DNA of 64,000 bases from Chloroflexota bacterium (GTDB taxonomy: Bacteria > Chloroflexota > Anaerolineae > Anaerolineales > Villigracilaceae). The first letter of the stretch is position 1. Each line of letters opens with the position of its first letter. The stretch lies in the NCBI GenBank assembly GCA_021414245.1, contig JAIOOU010000010.1:1-64000 (forward strand), given 5' to 3'. Made by a program: the position numbers and the translations under genes. Positions 26,406 to 36,105 of the stretch are shown piece by piece. The notes beneath the pieces are model-generated. The model ran no database searches and was not told the DNA's origin. It saw nothing but the letters and a program-made list of their open reading frames with translations.

Positions 26406-28112
26406 TCAGGGTGCGGAGGGAGCGGGTGAGTCCAGGAAAAGATCTTCGCGTGCCCACAGGATGATGGTCTCGCCGGATTGCGGCATTTCCCGCAGGGTGA
26501 CCCAGCGGACCCAATCCGCAGATTGGGCATCGTTCCATAAAGGGGTCTGACGCCAGGAAAAATCCTGCCCTCGGTAGGCGGAGACCAGGACCGGGTCTAT
26601 TTCAAAAGGGGTGATGACAAGATAAGGCGAACTGGATACATCCAGGGACTTGGCCTTGATCACCTGATGATCACGCAACGCCCATTCCAGTGCCGCGGAA
26701 TTCAATCCTCCGGTAATAACCACCGGCGCAGCATCCTCATGACCCAGTCCCCAATCCGAGACATCATTGACAGTGGCTTCCAAAATATCCGCCTGCAGGG
26801 GCATTTCCGGCAGCCACCACATTTCGGGATTGTTTAGTCCGCGCAGACCCGCCGCACCGAGGGTGCCGCCAAATCCGAGCACACCCAGTCCAAGCGCCAA
26901 TCCCCAGGTTCCACCCAGCCGGGCAACCCGTCCGGACCAGCCGGCTGCAACCAGAATGAGACTCAATACGATCAACAACAAAATCCCGATCAGAATCCAA
27001 AAACCTGTAATGAATTCACGGGAGTCCTGTGGATGCCAAACCAGGCCGGAAAAATTGATCCATGCAAAGACCCAAAGGAAGGCAGTCAGGGCGATCACAC
27101 CGGCCACTTCGGTTCGCTCCTGATCAAAGATATCCACATAACGAACGAGTTCCAGGGCAGCCAGTGCCACTAGTGGAATGAGGGTCCATGCCAGATCGGT
27201 AACCTGACGGGACGGTGCAAAAATGGCCAAAAGCAGCGAAATCAAAAACCAAATGCTCAACGGAATAATGCGAACACTTGCCTTGCGCCAGCCGCGCACG
27301 ATCGCAAATAATGCCAGCAGCAGAGTCAACGGCTGATAAACAATCATGGACAATAACAACCTGCCGGCCCGGACATTGGATGGGATCAACCAGGTATCCA
27401 CAAAGGCCTGAATGGACGAAAGGGCTGCGCTGATCCCATTGGGGACGATGAAAAAGAGTGTGCCAGCTGCAAGAAAGGCAGCTACAAAGGGAAGGGCTGC
27501 CTCGCGAAGGGATTGCCGAAGATCAAAGGTGGAACGTTCGGAGTCTTCAGAGACAATACGGGGCTTGACCGCCTGCATGATGGCCCAGGTGATGCCAAGC
27601 CCAAGCAGGCCCGTCCAAATGGAAGGTCCGCTCAGGAAAGCCAGTGCCGAAAACACACCGGCAGGTCCTGTTTTCCTTTCAGTGAAAAATTCCCAGGCCA
27701 CGATCAGGAAGAGGATCGCAAGGATGGGACTGGCCGCCTGACGGGAGATGGCGGTCAAACCGGGGTCGACGGCAATAAAGAAGGCCAGGATCAGGCCCGG
27801 GCGTGGTTTGATGCGGTTCGATAACCGGGGAACAAACACCAGGGCGCTGCCTGCCAGGGCCGGGATGAGTCGCGCAAGGAAGTTCGTCCCGCCGCCGTTG
27901 ATAAAAAACAGGATCGAAGTCGAAAGAATATATAAAGGGTGGGGACTCAATGCGGGCTTGAGGCCCTGTGCAATCTGAAGAGCCTGCAAGGCGGAGGCCG
28001 CCTCGGCGTCCGTAAGAGGCATGGCCCCCAGATGGGTGAGCCGCAAGCCAAGGGCGAGAAGAAAGGCCAATGTGTAAAACAGGCCTTCATGTTTGAAATG
28101 TCGGTAGGTCAT
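26406..28112 (-). CDS. GT39-like integral membrane glycosyltransferase
   Basis: The protein (568 residues) has about ten to twelve hydrophobic helices. The first extracytoplasmic loop contains LTDAEAASALQAL, an acidic pair at the place of the GT39/PMT Asp-Glu motif. The helix IPALAGSALVFVPRLSNRI and SRQAASPILAILFLIVAWEF fit PMT_2-type mannosyltransferases. The C-terminal 110 residues form an outward soluble tail (MWWLPEMPLQADILEATVND and on). GT39 enzymes use polyprenyl-phosphate sugars to glycosylate proteins or lipids outside the membrane. The exact donor and acceptor are unknown. It is the first gene downstream of the DUF2298 protein in a long minus-strand glycan block. Confidence 0.75.
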   Translation of the reverse strand: MTYRHFKHEGLFYTLAFLLALGLRLTHLGAMPLTDAEAASALQALQIAQGLKPALSPHPLYILSTSILFFINGGGTNFLARLIPALAGSALVFVPRLSNRIKPRPGLILAFFIAVDPGLTAISRQAASPILAILFLIVAWEFFTERKTGPAGVFSALAFLSGPSIWTGLLGLGITWAIMQAVKPRIVSEDSERSTFDLRQSLREAALPFVAAFLAAGTLFFIVPNGISAALSSIQAFVDTWLIPSNVRAGRLLLSMIVYQPLTLLLALFAIVRGWRKASVRIIPLSIWFLISLLLAIFAPSRQVTDLAWTLIPLVALAALELVRYVDIFDQERTEVAGVIALTAFLWVFAWINFSGLVWHPQDSREFITGFWILIGILLLIVLSLILVAAGWSGRVARLGGTWGLALGLGVLGFGGTLGAAGLRGLNNPEMWWLPEMPLQADILEATVNDVSDWGLGHEDAAPVVITGGLNSAALEWALRDHQVIKAKSLDVSSSPYLVITPFEIDPVLVSAYRGQDFSWRQTPLWNDAQSADWVRWVTLREMPQSGETIILWAREDLFLDSPAPSAP

Positions 28113-28119
28113 AGGGTCA

Positions 28120-28125
28120 ATTGTA
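28120..28125 (-). promoter_or_regulatory. -10 box directly before the GT39-like gene
   Basis: Minus-strand TACAAT ends 7 nt before the ATG at 28112, with no ribosome binding site between. It is one of several such arrangements in the window. Confidence 0.4.
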
Positions 28126-28172
28126 ATCGGTTAAATTGAGGGAGACACGCCGGTCCTTTAGGGCGGATGCCG

Positions 28173-30749
28173 TTATTGTTGCGGCACTTCGTAAATCACC
28201 ACGTCATTTTTCTGAAAGATGGGCTTAAGATGGGTCTGGAATTTCTGTTCGTTGACCGGCAGGGTTGAGCGTTCCGTGGGACCTATGTAAATATAACGAA
28301 TGTTGTATTGTTTAATGATCAACTGTGCCTCCTCCCAGCGAAGAGTGGAATAAAGTTTTTTGATGTCGTCCCGGCGGGTACCCTGTGGACCGTAGCCGCC
28401 GCGCCACTGGTCTTCATGACCCGGCCAGCCCAGCACCGTTTGCAGGCCTGTATAAGCAGATATGCGCGCATATTCGCTTTGATAGCTGTCGCCGACAGCC
28501 TCGGCGATCACGCCGTCCGGAACGGTGCGCAGGAACTCGATCGCAGCAGCCTCATCCGGGTTGTCACGTTTGATACGGTCAAAGTCATCCAAAGTAAAAC
28601 CAAAAGATGGATTAAAGTTGTTGGTCTTTGTAAGCAGTCCCAGGGCCGGATACAACAATCCGGAAAAAATCACAAGGCTGATCAGGATGCGGAAACCCGT
28701 ATGGAAAGCGCCGCGGCGCAGGTTTTGCAGCAAATGGACCGTGGCAAATGCCGCCGCGAGACTCCACAACATCCAGGCCTGGTAATAGAACTTGAAGACG
28801 GTATTAATCCGATAGCCAAAATTATCGCGCAGGTAAACAAAATCAGGGATCAAAACAAGCAGGGTGCCCAGGGTCAGGATGAGGAAAATAAAACGGGTCG
28901 GGGTCTGACCGGGGGAAGATTCACCATCAGATGCGGGTGCCGGCGAAACAGGGTTTTCAATCCCACGGTCCCGCGCGAACAAAAGGGAACTGGCCGGGAT
29001 CAGAACCGCAAGCAAGGTGATCAGACTGCCAATGTAACTTAACCTGCGCAGGGAGGTCGCGGTGAAAAACTGTGAGGCAGTCAGTTTTTGGGATGCCAGA
29101 AAATTAACGACAAAATCTTTTTCGGTATAGGAACCGATCCAGGCGATCAACCAGGAAGAGACCCACAACAGAAGTGCAAAACCCAACCCAAGGGATAAGC
29201 CAAGTTTCCAATTCGAGGGGATTTTTTCAGCGCGCCATGCATACATCAGATAGGCAAAGATCGGAATCAGCAGGGTTCCCCACATGACCCACAAGTGCAT
29301 GCCGCGCGTGGGATACATGAGATTGGGCAGGATTCCGCCAGCCTGGGACGAGAAACCCAGATAGAAGGGGAGATATAACAGGATCGAAAGAATGCCGAGC
29401 GGCAGGGCAAAAACGAGCAGGTCTTCCAGGCGTTCCCAACGCCAGCCATCCTCACTCGCGCGCCAGATGACATAGGCAGCCACGATCAGGGTCGCACCAA
29501 CAAGAATATCCCAGGTATTGAGGAAGGCCAGGCCCCCAATGACAAGGGCCGAAAACAAAAAGCCCGCGTAATTGATATGCAAACGCGCGCCAAACAATTT
29601 GATGGTACCGCGCCAGCCGCCCAAAAAGAGATTCAAAGCCACTGCGATGGCAAGCAAATTGAACGGGATCGCAAGCACATGCGGGTGAAGGTCGCCGAGC
29701 AGGAAGGAGAAGAATGGGAATTCATCGATCACTTCCAGAGGCTGTTTCAACATGTCGTAATCCTGAAGCACGCGCGAGGAACGCCACCACCACAGGTACC
29801 GGTCGGACATGAATTGTTCGTTGAACCACTGGCCGATCGCCCCAAGGTACCACAGGGAACCTCCAGTTTGTTTTTCAGTCATCCACCAAAAACCGAGGCG
29901 CTGCCATAATCCGCCCGGCAGAACATGAGAAGGAGGCAGGGACAATTCCTTCATATCCAGCCAGGTCCAGAATCGGCTGGTGGTGTATTGACCCGCATCC
30001 GCGTTCCTTGCCCAAAGGAATCCGCGGTGATGCAGCACTTCCAGCAGGGCACCGAAATTGGAAACCAGCAGAAGGAAAAGCGGGGCGAGCAGGGAATTTT
30101 CAACCTTCGCCTTGCGCGCGGCACTTGAAACGGGATGTGGAAGCAGGTTGTACAAAATCCCATAAGCGCCGATCGCCCCCAACGCAAAGATGAGCGAGGT
30201 CATCAGATTATGAGCCATGCTGCCCGGAATGCCGGACACACGTGCCAGCATGGCAGTCATTACATAGCCAAAGTAATAATAGGAAATGGCATAACCGGAA
30301 AGCCAGGGATCCTGCGGAGGGAAGACAGGCGAACGCAAAATGCCATTGATGAAAGCCAGCTCCATCGGCCTTTCCGTACCGTTCAATTCCGGGTTGGCCG
30401 AACGGACAAAAGCCAGAAAGGCAAAGGCAACAAAAAATATGATTTCAGTGGTTACAGCAAGCGAGGTGTTCTCTTTCAGAAAATCGAGAATCGACTTTTG
30501 GCGTCCGGCTGCAGCCCAGGCACTGATCCCGATCAGCAGGGCCAAAGCCAGCAGGACTCCACCCATGTCATTTTGCGCAACGCCCAGCGAGGCAAGCAGC
30601 CAGAAGATATATCCCCAGACCAGCAGGCCCGCAGCACGTGACAGGGTGTAACCTTTGTCCGCGAGGGCGGGGAATAGAAAATGGACCAGCGGAAAAGTCA
30701 GCCAGCCGAGCAGGGTCAAAATGAGATACCAGGTGATGAATGCGGTCAT
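28173..30749 (-). CDS. DUF2298 (Chlor_Arch_YYY) multi-pass membrane protein
   Basis: The protein (858 residues) has about sixteen membrane helices. The hallmark is ERPMELAFINGILRSPVFPP, then DPWLSGYAISYYYFGY, containing the Tyr-Tyr-Tyr triplet that gives the family its name in Chloroflexi and Archaea. Near the C-terminus, FRYRINTVFKFYYQAW-like text (here NTVFKFYYQAW), GWPGHEDQWRGGYG and the final soluble tail with YNIRYIYIGPTERS are typical too. Distant similarity to oligosaccharyl or GT39-type transferases has been suggested for such proteins from topology; activity is undefined. Its operon neighbours are GT39 proteins and a GT39-DUF2298 fusion, which supports a role in surface glycan assembly. 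Confidence 0.86.
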   Translation of the reverse strand: MTAFITWYLILTLLGWLTFPLVHFLFPALADKGYTLSRAAGLLVWGYIFWLLASLGVAQNDMGGVLLALALLIGISAWAAAGRQKSILDFLKENTSLAVTTEIIFFVAFAFLAFVRSANPELNGTERPMELAFINGILRSPVFPPQDPWLSGYAISYYYFGYVMTAMLARVSGIPGSMAHNLMTSLIFALGAIGAYGILYNLLPHPVSSAARKAKVENSLLAPLFLLLVSNFGALLEVLHHRGFLWARNADAGQYTTSRFWTWLDMKELSLPPSHVLPGGLWQRLGFWWMTEKQTGGSLWYLGAIGQWFNEQFMSDRYLWWWRSSRVLQDYDMLKQPLEVIDEFPFFSFLLGDLHPHVLAIPFNLLAIAVALNLFLGGWRGTIKLFGARLHINYAGFLFSALVIGGLAFLNTWDILVGATLIVAAYVIWRASEDGWRWERLEDLLVFALPLGILSILLYLPFYLGFSSQAGGILPNLMYPTRGMHLWVMWGTLLIPIFAYLMYAWRAEKIPSNWKLGLSLGLGFALLLWVSSWLIAWIGSYTEKDFVVNFLASQKLTASQFFTATSLRRLSYIGSLITLLAVLIPASSLLFARDRGIENPVSPAPASDGESSPGQTPTRFIFLILTLGTLLVLIPDFVYLRDNFGYRINTVFKFYYQAWMLWSLAAAFATVHLLQNLRRGAFHTGFRILISLVIFSGLLYPALGLLTKTNNFNPSFGFTLDDFDRIKRDNPDEAAAIEFLRTVPDGVIAEAVGDSYQSEYARISAYTGLQTVLGWPGHEDQWRGGYGPQGTRRDDIKKLYSTLRWEEAQLIIKQYNIRYIYIGPTERSTLPVNEQKFQTHLKPIFQKNDVVIYEVPQQ

Positions 30750-30794
30750 GAAATCTTTCAGAGGGCACGCTCCGATTACGGAGCGTGCGTGAGG

Positions 30795-31151
30795 TCATGC
30801 CAAAGGGGGGAGAATGAATTTTCCGGAAGGGTCAGGCCCAAAGTCCAGGACCGAAGCGACCGCCGACAAATTGATGGGGCCGAAGATGTGAGGAAACAGA
30901 TCGGATTCGGAAATACCCGGGGTGGGAGATCCGGCAGGCGGTTCCCACTTAAGCCCGGGCTTGAGTTGGGTTTCATCAAGCTTCAGCAAAACAAGATCTG
31001 TTCGTCCGCGATAAAACGCATTCGCGACATGCAGGACCTGTTTCTCAGTGGAGCAGTGAATGAAACCTTCCGTGCCCAGGCTCGGCGCAACATATTCACC
31101 GCGCGCCTGGGCATCAGCCCATTCGGCGCGGGAGGTAATGTGCAGGATCAT
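30795..31151 (-). CDS. DUF952 family protein
   Basis: This small cytoplasmic protein (118 residues) matches DUF952: MILHITSRAEWADAQARGEY, then GFIHCSTEKQVLHVANAFY, DLVLLKLDETQL and FPHIFGPINLSAV. The conserved His and Cys in GFIHCS and the HIFGPIN motif are present. The family is related by fold to glutathione S-transferase-like or ADP-ribosyl-binding proteins in some reports, but its function is not established. Its ATG overlaps the stop of the upstream 1627-residue gene by four bases (ATGA), so it is translated from the same mRNA. GAGGTG lies upstream of the ATG. Confidence 0.88.
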   Translation of the reverse strand: MILHITSRAEWADAQARGEYVAPSLGTEGFIHCSTEKQVLHVANAFYRGRTDLVLLKLDETQLKPGLKWEPPAGSPTPGISESDLFPHIFGPINLSAVASVLDFGPDPSGKFILPPLA

Positions 31152-34100
31152 GGCAGCACCTCATAGATGGTGGTGTGGTTCTCGTGATAGACCACCTTCC
31201 AGTATTTGCCGTTGAACTGCTCGAACTTCGCCAGGCCGTCCGGAGCACCGGCAACCACTGGATAGAGATTGCGTTCAAGCTGGCCGACAACAATATACTT
31301 AACCTGATATTTTTTCAGGAAATCACGTGTGAATTGAATATCGGCAGAATTGTAAAATGCGGAGACTTCATCCACACGGTGCTGCACATCCACGGCCGCG
31401 AAACCACGCTGCTGGCGCTGGTGCCAGTTCCAGCCGACGACACCCGGCAAGCCGGTATAGATCGTCATGCGGGTGCACCAACGGTATTCACTGCAATTGC
31501 CCTCCACAAGAACCGGCGAACCCTGGACGTTTTCCTGCAGCCAGCGGATGGCATTGTAATCTTCGCCCAGGTCCATCACCTCGCCATCCCAATGCTGGGA
31601 GGTCTTCATGTAGGTCATGCTGTCAAACGAATGCGGCGCCTCGCGGTTGAGTCGGTCGCTGATCTTGTCAGTGGTGGCCGTCAGAGTGAAGAGAAAGGCC
31701 CCTGCGAACAATCCATATAGACCCACCTGGTAAATGGTGCGCCAGCGCAGGCGCCAGAACGGGAAGACATCAAACAGCCAGCCGAAAGCGGCGGCAGCAC
31801 TGACCGCGAAAAGCATCCAGGTTTGCAAATATAGTTTGAAGACGGTGTTCATGCGGCCGATATCGCCCACCAACACCACCACTTCCACGGCCAGGGTCAG
31901 CACCAGCCCCGTACCCACCATTAATAATATGCCGCGTTTCACGTCCGGCATATCCGGGCGCAGGATCAGGACCCCGGCCCAGGCTGCAAGCGGCAGGGCC
32001 AGCCAACTGATGCGCACGCCCTCCACGGCAAAATAAGCCAGCAGGGCAATGATCACAGCCAGGCCGAATTCGATCAAGACGGAATACTTGCGCAGCCTGT
32101 TCAAATGCGAAACCGGTGTGGAGGCCATCCATTCGCGTGTTTCCCAGGCCATCCAGGCGACAATAATAAAAAGGAACAGTCCCCATTGGGTCAGATAGGA
32201 GGAGATCGGCGTGTGAGACCCCATCCACGGATTCACTGCGCCGTAGTCAAGGCTGTACCATTTGGTGAACGGGGAGTAAAGCAGCGAACCCAGGGCGTAC
32301 AGGAAACCCACCCCGCCGACCGAAACAAGAATGCGTCCCAGCCAGTCCGGCAGATTGAACCGGTTGTTCCATTCGACATTTCGATAGAGCGTATACATAA
32401 CTGCCAGAGCCGCCAGCGGGAAGAAGGTATACAGGTCCCAGGTATTGGTGGGACGCAATGCACCGATGATCAACGCACCCACCCCGAAGGTGGCGGCCCA
32501 TTCCGCACGCGACATTTGCGCCCGTGATTTGATAAAGGATACGGCCCAGGCAATGATAAACAAGGTCAATGGCATGGCGATCATGTGCGCATGCATGTCA
32601 CTGTACAGGAAGGTAAAGAGCGGAAATTCCGTGATCGGCTCCACATCGTTGGGTGCCGGGATCACACGACTGGGGATCCAGTACCAGTCCCCAGGGCCGA
32701 TCGGCAATTGAGCACTGCCAAGAGTCAGAGCAAAGCCTTTCAATGCCCAGATCCATTTTTGAATGAAGTTAACATCCACAGGCACCGTGCCGCCTGGCGC
32801 GGCCACACGGATAAAACTGTTGAACAGCAAACGGATCGTCCCGAGATTGCCGAGCAAAACGGTCATTGTGGAGGCCGCCAGACCGGAAACCATTCGCAGG
32901 TCCACGAAGGGAGGCCTTTCGCCGTCTTCCGCCGGGCGCAGGCTGTCCAGAATATTCCAGCCGATCGCAAACGCGCCGATCCCGATCAATGCAAACCAGG
33001 TGGGCAGAATAAAGTTATAGGCAATGGACGGCACCACGCCGAGCAATTTCACCGGCGTACCGACCAGCACAAACCCATAATAATAGTAATTGATATAACC
33101 GCCCGCGTACCACGGATCATAGGGCGGGAAACTCGTACTCTTCAAGACGGCATTGAAATACGAAAAGTCCATTGGCCGCTCACCGCCCTTGGATGGATGC
33201 CAGAGATCCGGATTGCCGAGCCGGATGAGCAGGTCGATCAGGAAGAAGACAAGGAACAGGATCTCCACCAGCACGAAGAATCTGCGATTTGAATTCCAAT
33301 CCTCTTTGAACTGGTCCTTGCGCATCATCCACAAGCCGATGCCTGCCACTGCGACAAGAACAAACGCCACGCTGATGGAGGCTCGCGAATAGGGGATGCC
33401 GACCGAACCAGCCATCCAGGAAAGCCAGGCAAGCAACGCCAGCCCCACAATGCGTCCAAGCGGATAGGAATATTGACGAATCCCCGGCAGGGTCAGCCGC
33501 GCAATCGGATAGGCAAAAAGCCCAAGAATAAACACAAACCCATACCAGATCAGAACACCGACAAGCGGATATTTGTTCTGGATCCAGTCGTAGCTAAACA
33601 ACTGCTTCCATGTGCCGCCGGCGCGCTGCTGCACAAGGCGGGCATCCGGAAGCATAAGGTCTTTAAAATTATTTGCATCCTTCGGCAGCAGATGGGGAAC
33701 GTTGGTCAGGTCCACGGCACCCAGCACGGACTGCAGTTTTTCCGCATCAAAATCGGCAGTCTTTTTAAAGATCAAGACCTTGGGATGATCATAAAATGTA
33801 AAGGCTTCCTCGGCGGACCCGTCGTTGATCACCAATGGACCGAGCGTCGGGTATCTCTCAAAGACCTGCACCAGTTCAAAACCCAGAAGGCCCTGATATT
33901 GACCGGGCTGTGCGAACCGGTAGCATTGAATGATGTTTTCCCCGACCGGACAACCAAGCAGATCGCGGTAATACAAAGTCGTCAGCGGATATCTTTCCGG
34001 CAGGCGCGTGATCTGCGCATACTGATGGTTGGTGGGAATGACGATATAGTCCGACTTGCTCAACACGTCCACAAACCGGGCAAGCTTGTCGGGATTATCG

Positions 34101-36031
34101 TCCCAGTACACCTGCAAATTCAGATCGCCGCGATACATGCCGCCAAAAGGATCATAGCCGTCAACCCGGAACGGCAGCCCCCAGTCGTAATCGGTCTCAT
34201 TGGCAATGCCCGCGCCGCTTAATACGAGACCATTCCCCTGCGTTTCAATCTTCAAAATATAGGAGCGCCCGACACTCAACGGAACCGCGTGATCGAAAGG
34301 GAAGGTTACTGATGGTCCGCGCGAGTCTGTGGAAGATGCGAAATCCACAAGCCGGGATGAGCTGGCCAATGCAGCATCCGGGGCATCTGTAGAGAACAGG
34401 GACACCATTACGATCGAAGGTGAAAGACTCGCGTCAATGGCATGTCCGAACACGATTTCGGAAACCAGTCCATCGCGGTTAGGGGAAAAGGGAATGGAAT
34501 ACGGCGCACCGGCCTGAATAACCGTGTCCCCCGGGACGGAAAGAGGCTGGTTATAAAATCCATCTCCGCCTGTTCCAATATGAACATTCACGGGACCCGG
34601 TGCATTTTGAAAAAGCCAGCGTGAAGCAGCCATACGCGCCTCGTCACGCAGATAAATACTCTGAAATGCAAAGGCCCAGATCGTTGTGGCCGCCAAAACA
34701 ACCACACCCAGCACCGCAGCGGTGACCTCGAATGCCCTGGAATGCATCTTTTCACTTTTCAATTTCGGCAGTTCGAACAGAAACCAGGCGGCCATCATGC
34801 ATAAAAGCGGATAGACCGGGAGTTGATAGCGCATGGTCGGGTTGAATTGCATGGACTGCCACGTAAAATAAAACGCGGTCCAGCCCCACAAGAGCAGATG
34901 TTTCCATTCGCCTTTGACAATGCGCCAGCCCATCAACAGGAAACCTGCCCAGGCAAGGATTCCAAGCGGAAGTCCCAAGCCCCAGACCGTCAAATTGGCG
35001 AAGGAATACAAATGTGTACGCCGCGCCCATTGCAGGTTCCACGGCAGGTCCGAATCCGGCGATGCCTGTCCGCGTACTTCACGGATGTTGGAGATCCACT
35101 GCGGGTTAAGACTCAATCCATTGAAGGCATAAGGCTGAAAGATCCGAAAGGAGATGATCGTAACGATCCCGCCCGCCACCAGACAAATGGCGATCAGCTT
35201 CAGGAAATCGGCATTCATCTCCTTTTTATTCGACAGATAACGAACAGCAAAGGCGCCCGGCAGCATGAACGCGAGCGCGGTGGCATTGATCTTGGAAGCC
35301 ATTGCCATGCCAAGCATCAACCCAAATCCAACACTCAAAAGGAAAAGGGGATGGGTCAATACGCGCAATACATAGGGCCTGGCTTTAGGCTGGGGCTCAT
35401 CCTCCGAAACAGGCGGATCAACCCGCTCGCGCACTTCCGAAATCCCCACTGCAAACAGGATCGCCAGGAACATGAATAGGTTTGTAAACAGATCGGTGGT
35501 GAAAAAGTGGGATTGCTGGATCTGCATGACAGCCAGCGAGGAAAACGTTGCTGCAAACAGGGCAATTCGCCGTCCATACAGCCCCGAAACGATCAGGTAC
35601 AACAAAAATATCGTGAATAGATCGGCCAGCGCGGACATTTCGCGCGAAAAATATTTTATGGATTCCAATCCGTCACTGCCGATCATCTCGGCCACCGAAC
35701 GGACGATTACCATCGGGAACGTACCGTATACGAAAAACGAGTATCCGCTGTTGTATGGATTGAGGGTGGATGTGGCCGTGTCGAAATATTCCCCAAGGGT
35801 CATCCAGCGTTTTAGATCCTGCGGGCAGGCATCCACGGGCACATTCGGAGTCTCGCAGACATGCGCCCGCATGCTTCCCAATACTCCACTCAGGAACAAT
35901 TCATCCGGATGTTGATGGTATCCCTCCCCCCATTCCACCCCGCCAATTCGGAGGTACCCGGCCAACAGCAGGACCAGAATAAAAAGCAGGTCGTACAGCC
36001 ATGTGCGTTTTTCGTTTTTAATGTTTTCCAT
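31148..36031 (-). CDS. GT39-DUF2298 fusion membrane protein, 1627 residues
   Basis: This very long protein joins two families. The N-terminal half is a GT39/PMT-like glycosyltransferase with YHQHPDELFLSGVLGSM (the Asp-Glu motif of the first loop), FSREMSALADLFTIFLLYL and further helices, and then an outward domain of about 350 residues (about 470-830, PVNVHIGTGGDGFYNQPLSV onward). The C-terminal half is a DUF2298 domain with ERPMDFSYFNAVLKSTSFPP and DPWYAGGYINYYYYGF. About 25 membrane helices are expected. The fusion is strong evidence that GT39 and DUF2298 proteins act together. The ATG at 36031 is preferred to an upstream TTG. It overlaps the DUF952 gene by 4 bp and lies in the glycan block. 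Confidence 0.87.
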   Translation of the reverse strand: MENIKNEKRTWLYDLLFILVLLLAGYLRIGGVEWGEGYHQHPDELFLSGVLGSMRAHVCETPNVPVDACPQDLKRWMTLGEYFDTATSTLNPYNSGYSFFVYGTFPMVIVRSVAEMIGSDGLESIKYFSREMSALADLFTIFLLYLIVSGLYGRRIALFAATFSSLAVMQIQQSHFFTTDLFTNLFMFLAILFAVGISEVRERVDPPVSEDEPQPKARPYVLRVLTHPLFLLSVGFGLMLGMAMASKINATALAFMLPGAFAVRYLSNKKEMNADFLKLIAICLVAGGIVTIISFRIFQPYAFNGLSLNPQWISNIREVRGQASPDSDLPWNLQWARRTHLYSFANLTVWGLGLPLGILAWAGFLLMGWRIVKGEWKHLLLWGWTAFYFTWQSMQFNPTMRYQLPVYPLLCMMAAWFLFELPKLKSEKMHSRAFEVTAAVLGVVVLAATTIWAFAFQSIYLRDEARMAASRWLFQNAPGPVNVHIGTGGDGFYNQPLSVPGDTVIQAGAPYSIPFSPNRDGLVSEIVFGHAIDASLSPSIVMVSLFSTDAPDAALASSSRLVDFASSTDSRGPSVTFPFDHAVPLSVGRSYILKIETQGNGLVLSGAGIANETDYDWGLPFRVDGYDPFGGMYRGDLNLQVYWDDNPDKLARFVDVLSKSDYIVIPTNHQYAQITRLPERYPLTTLYYRDLLGCPVGENIIQCYRFAQPGQYQGLLGFELVQVFERYPTLGPLVINDGSAEEAFTFYDHPKVLIFKKTADFDAEKLQSVLGAVDLTNVPHLLPKDANNFKDLMLPDARLVQQRAGGTWKQLFSYDWIQNKYPLVGVLIWYGFVFILGLFAYPIARLTLPGIRQYSYPLGRIVGLALLAWLSWMAGSVGIPYSRASISVAFVLVAVAGIGLWMMRKDQFKEDWNSNRRFFVLVEILFLVFFLIDLLIRLGNPDLWHPSKGGERPMDFSYFNAVLKSTSFPPYDPWYAGGYINYYYYGFVLVGTPVKLLGVVPSIAYNFILPTWFALIGIGAFAIGWNILDSLRPAEDGERPPFVDLRMVSGLAASTMTVLLGNLGTIRLLFNSFIRVAAPGGTVPVDVNFIQKWIWALKGFALTLGSAQLPIGPGDWYWIPSRVIPAPNDVEPITEFPLFTFLYSDMHAHMIAMPLTLFIIAWAVSFIKSRAQMSRAEWAATFGVGALIIGALRPTNTWDLYTFFPLAALAVMYTLYRNVEWNNRFNLPDWLGRILVSVGGVGFLYALGSLLYSPFTKWYSLDYGAVNPWMGSHTPISSYLTQWGLFLFIIVAWMAWETREWMASTPVSHLNRLRKYSVLIEFGLAVIIALLAYFAVEGVRISWLALPLAAWAGVLILRPDMPDVKRGILLMVGTGLVLTLAVEVVVLVGDIGRMNTVFKLYLQTWMLFAVSAAAAFGWLFDVFPFWRLRWRTIYQVGLYGLFAGAFLFTLTATTDKISDRLNREAPHSFDSMTYMKTSQHWDGEVMDLGEDYNAIRWLQENVQGSPVLVEGNCSEYRWCTRMTIYTGLPGVVGWNWHQRQQRGFAAVDVQHRVDEVSAFYNSADIQFTRDFLKKYQVKYIVVGQLERNLYPVVAGAPDGLAKFEQFNGKYWKVVYHENHTTIYEVLP

Positions 36032-36105
36032 ATTAATTCCGGACCGCCTCGTCAAGGAATCGCCAGGGGATCAATTCATGGTCCCATGCAATCCCAAGGA
36101 TCGGA

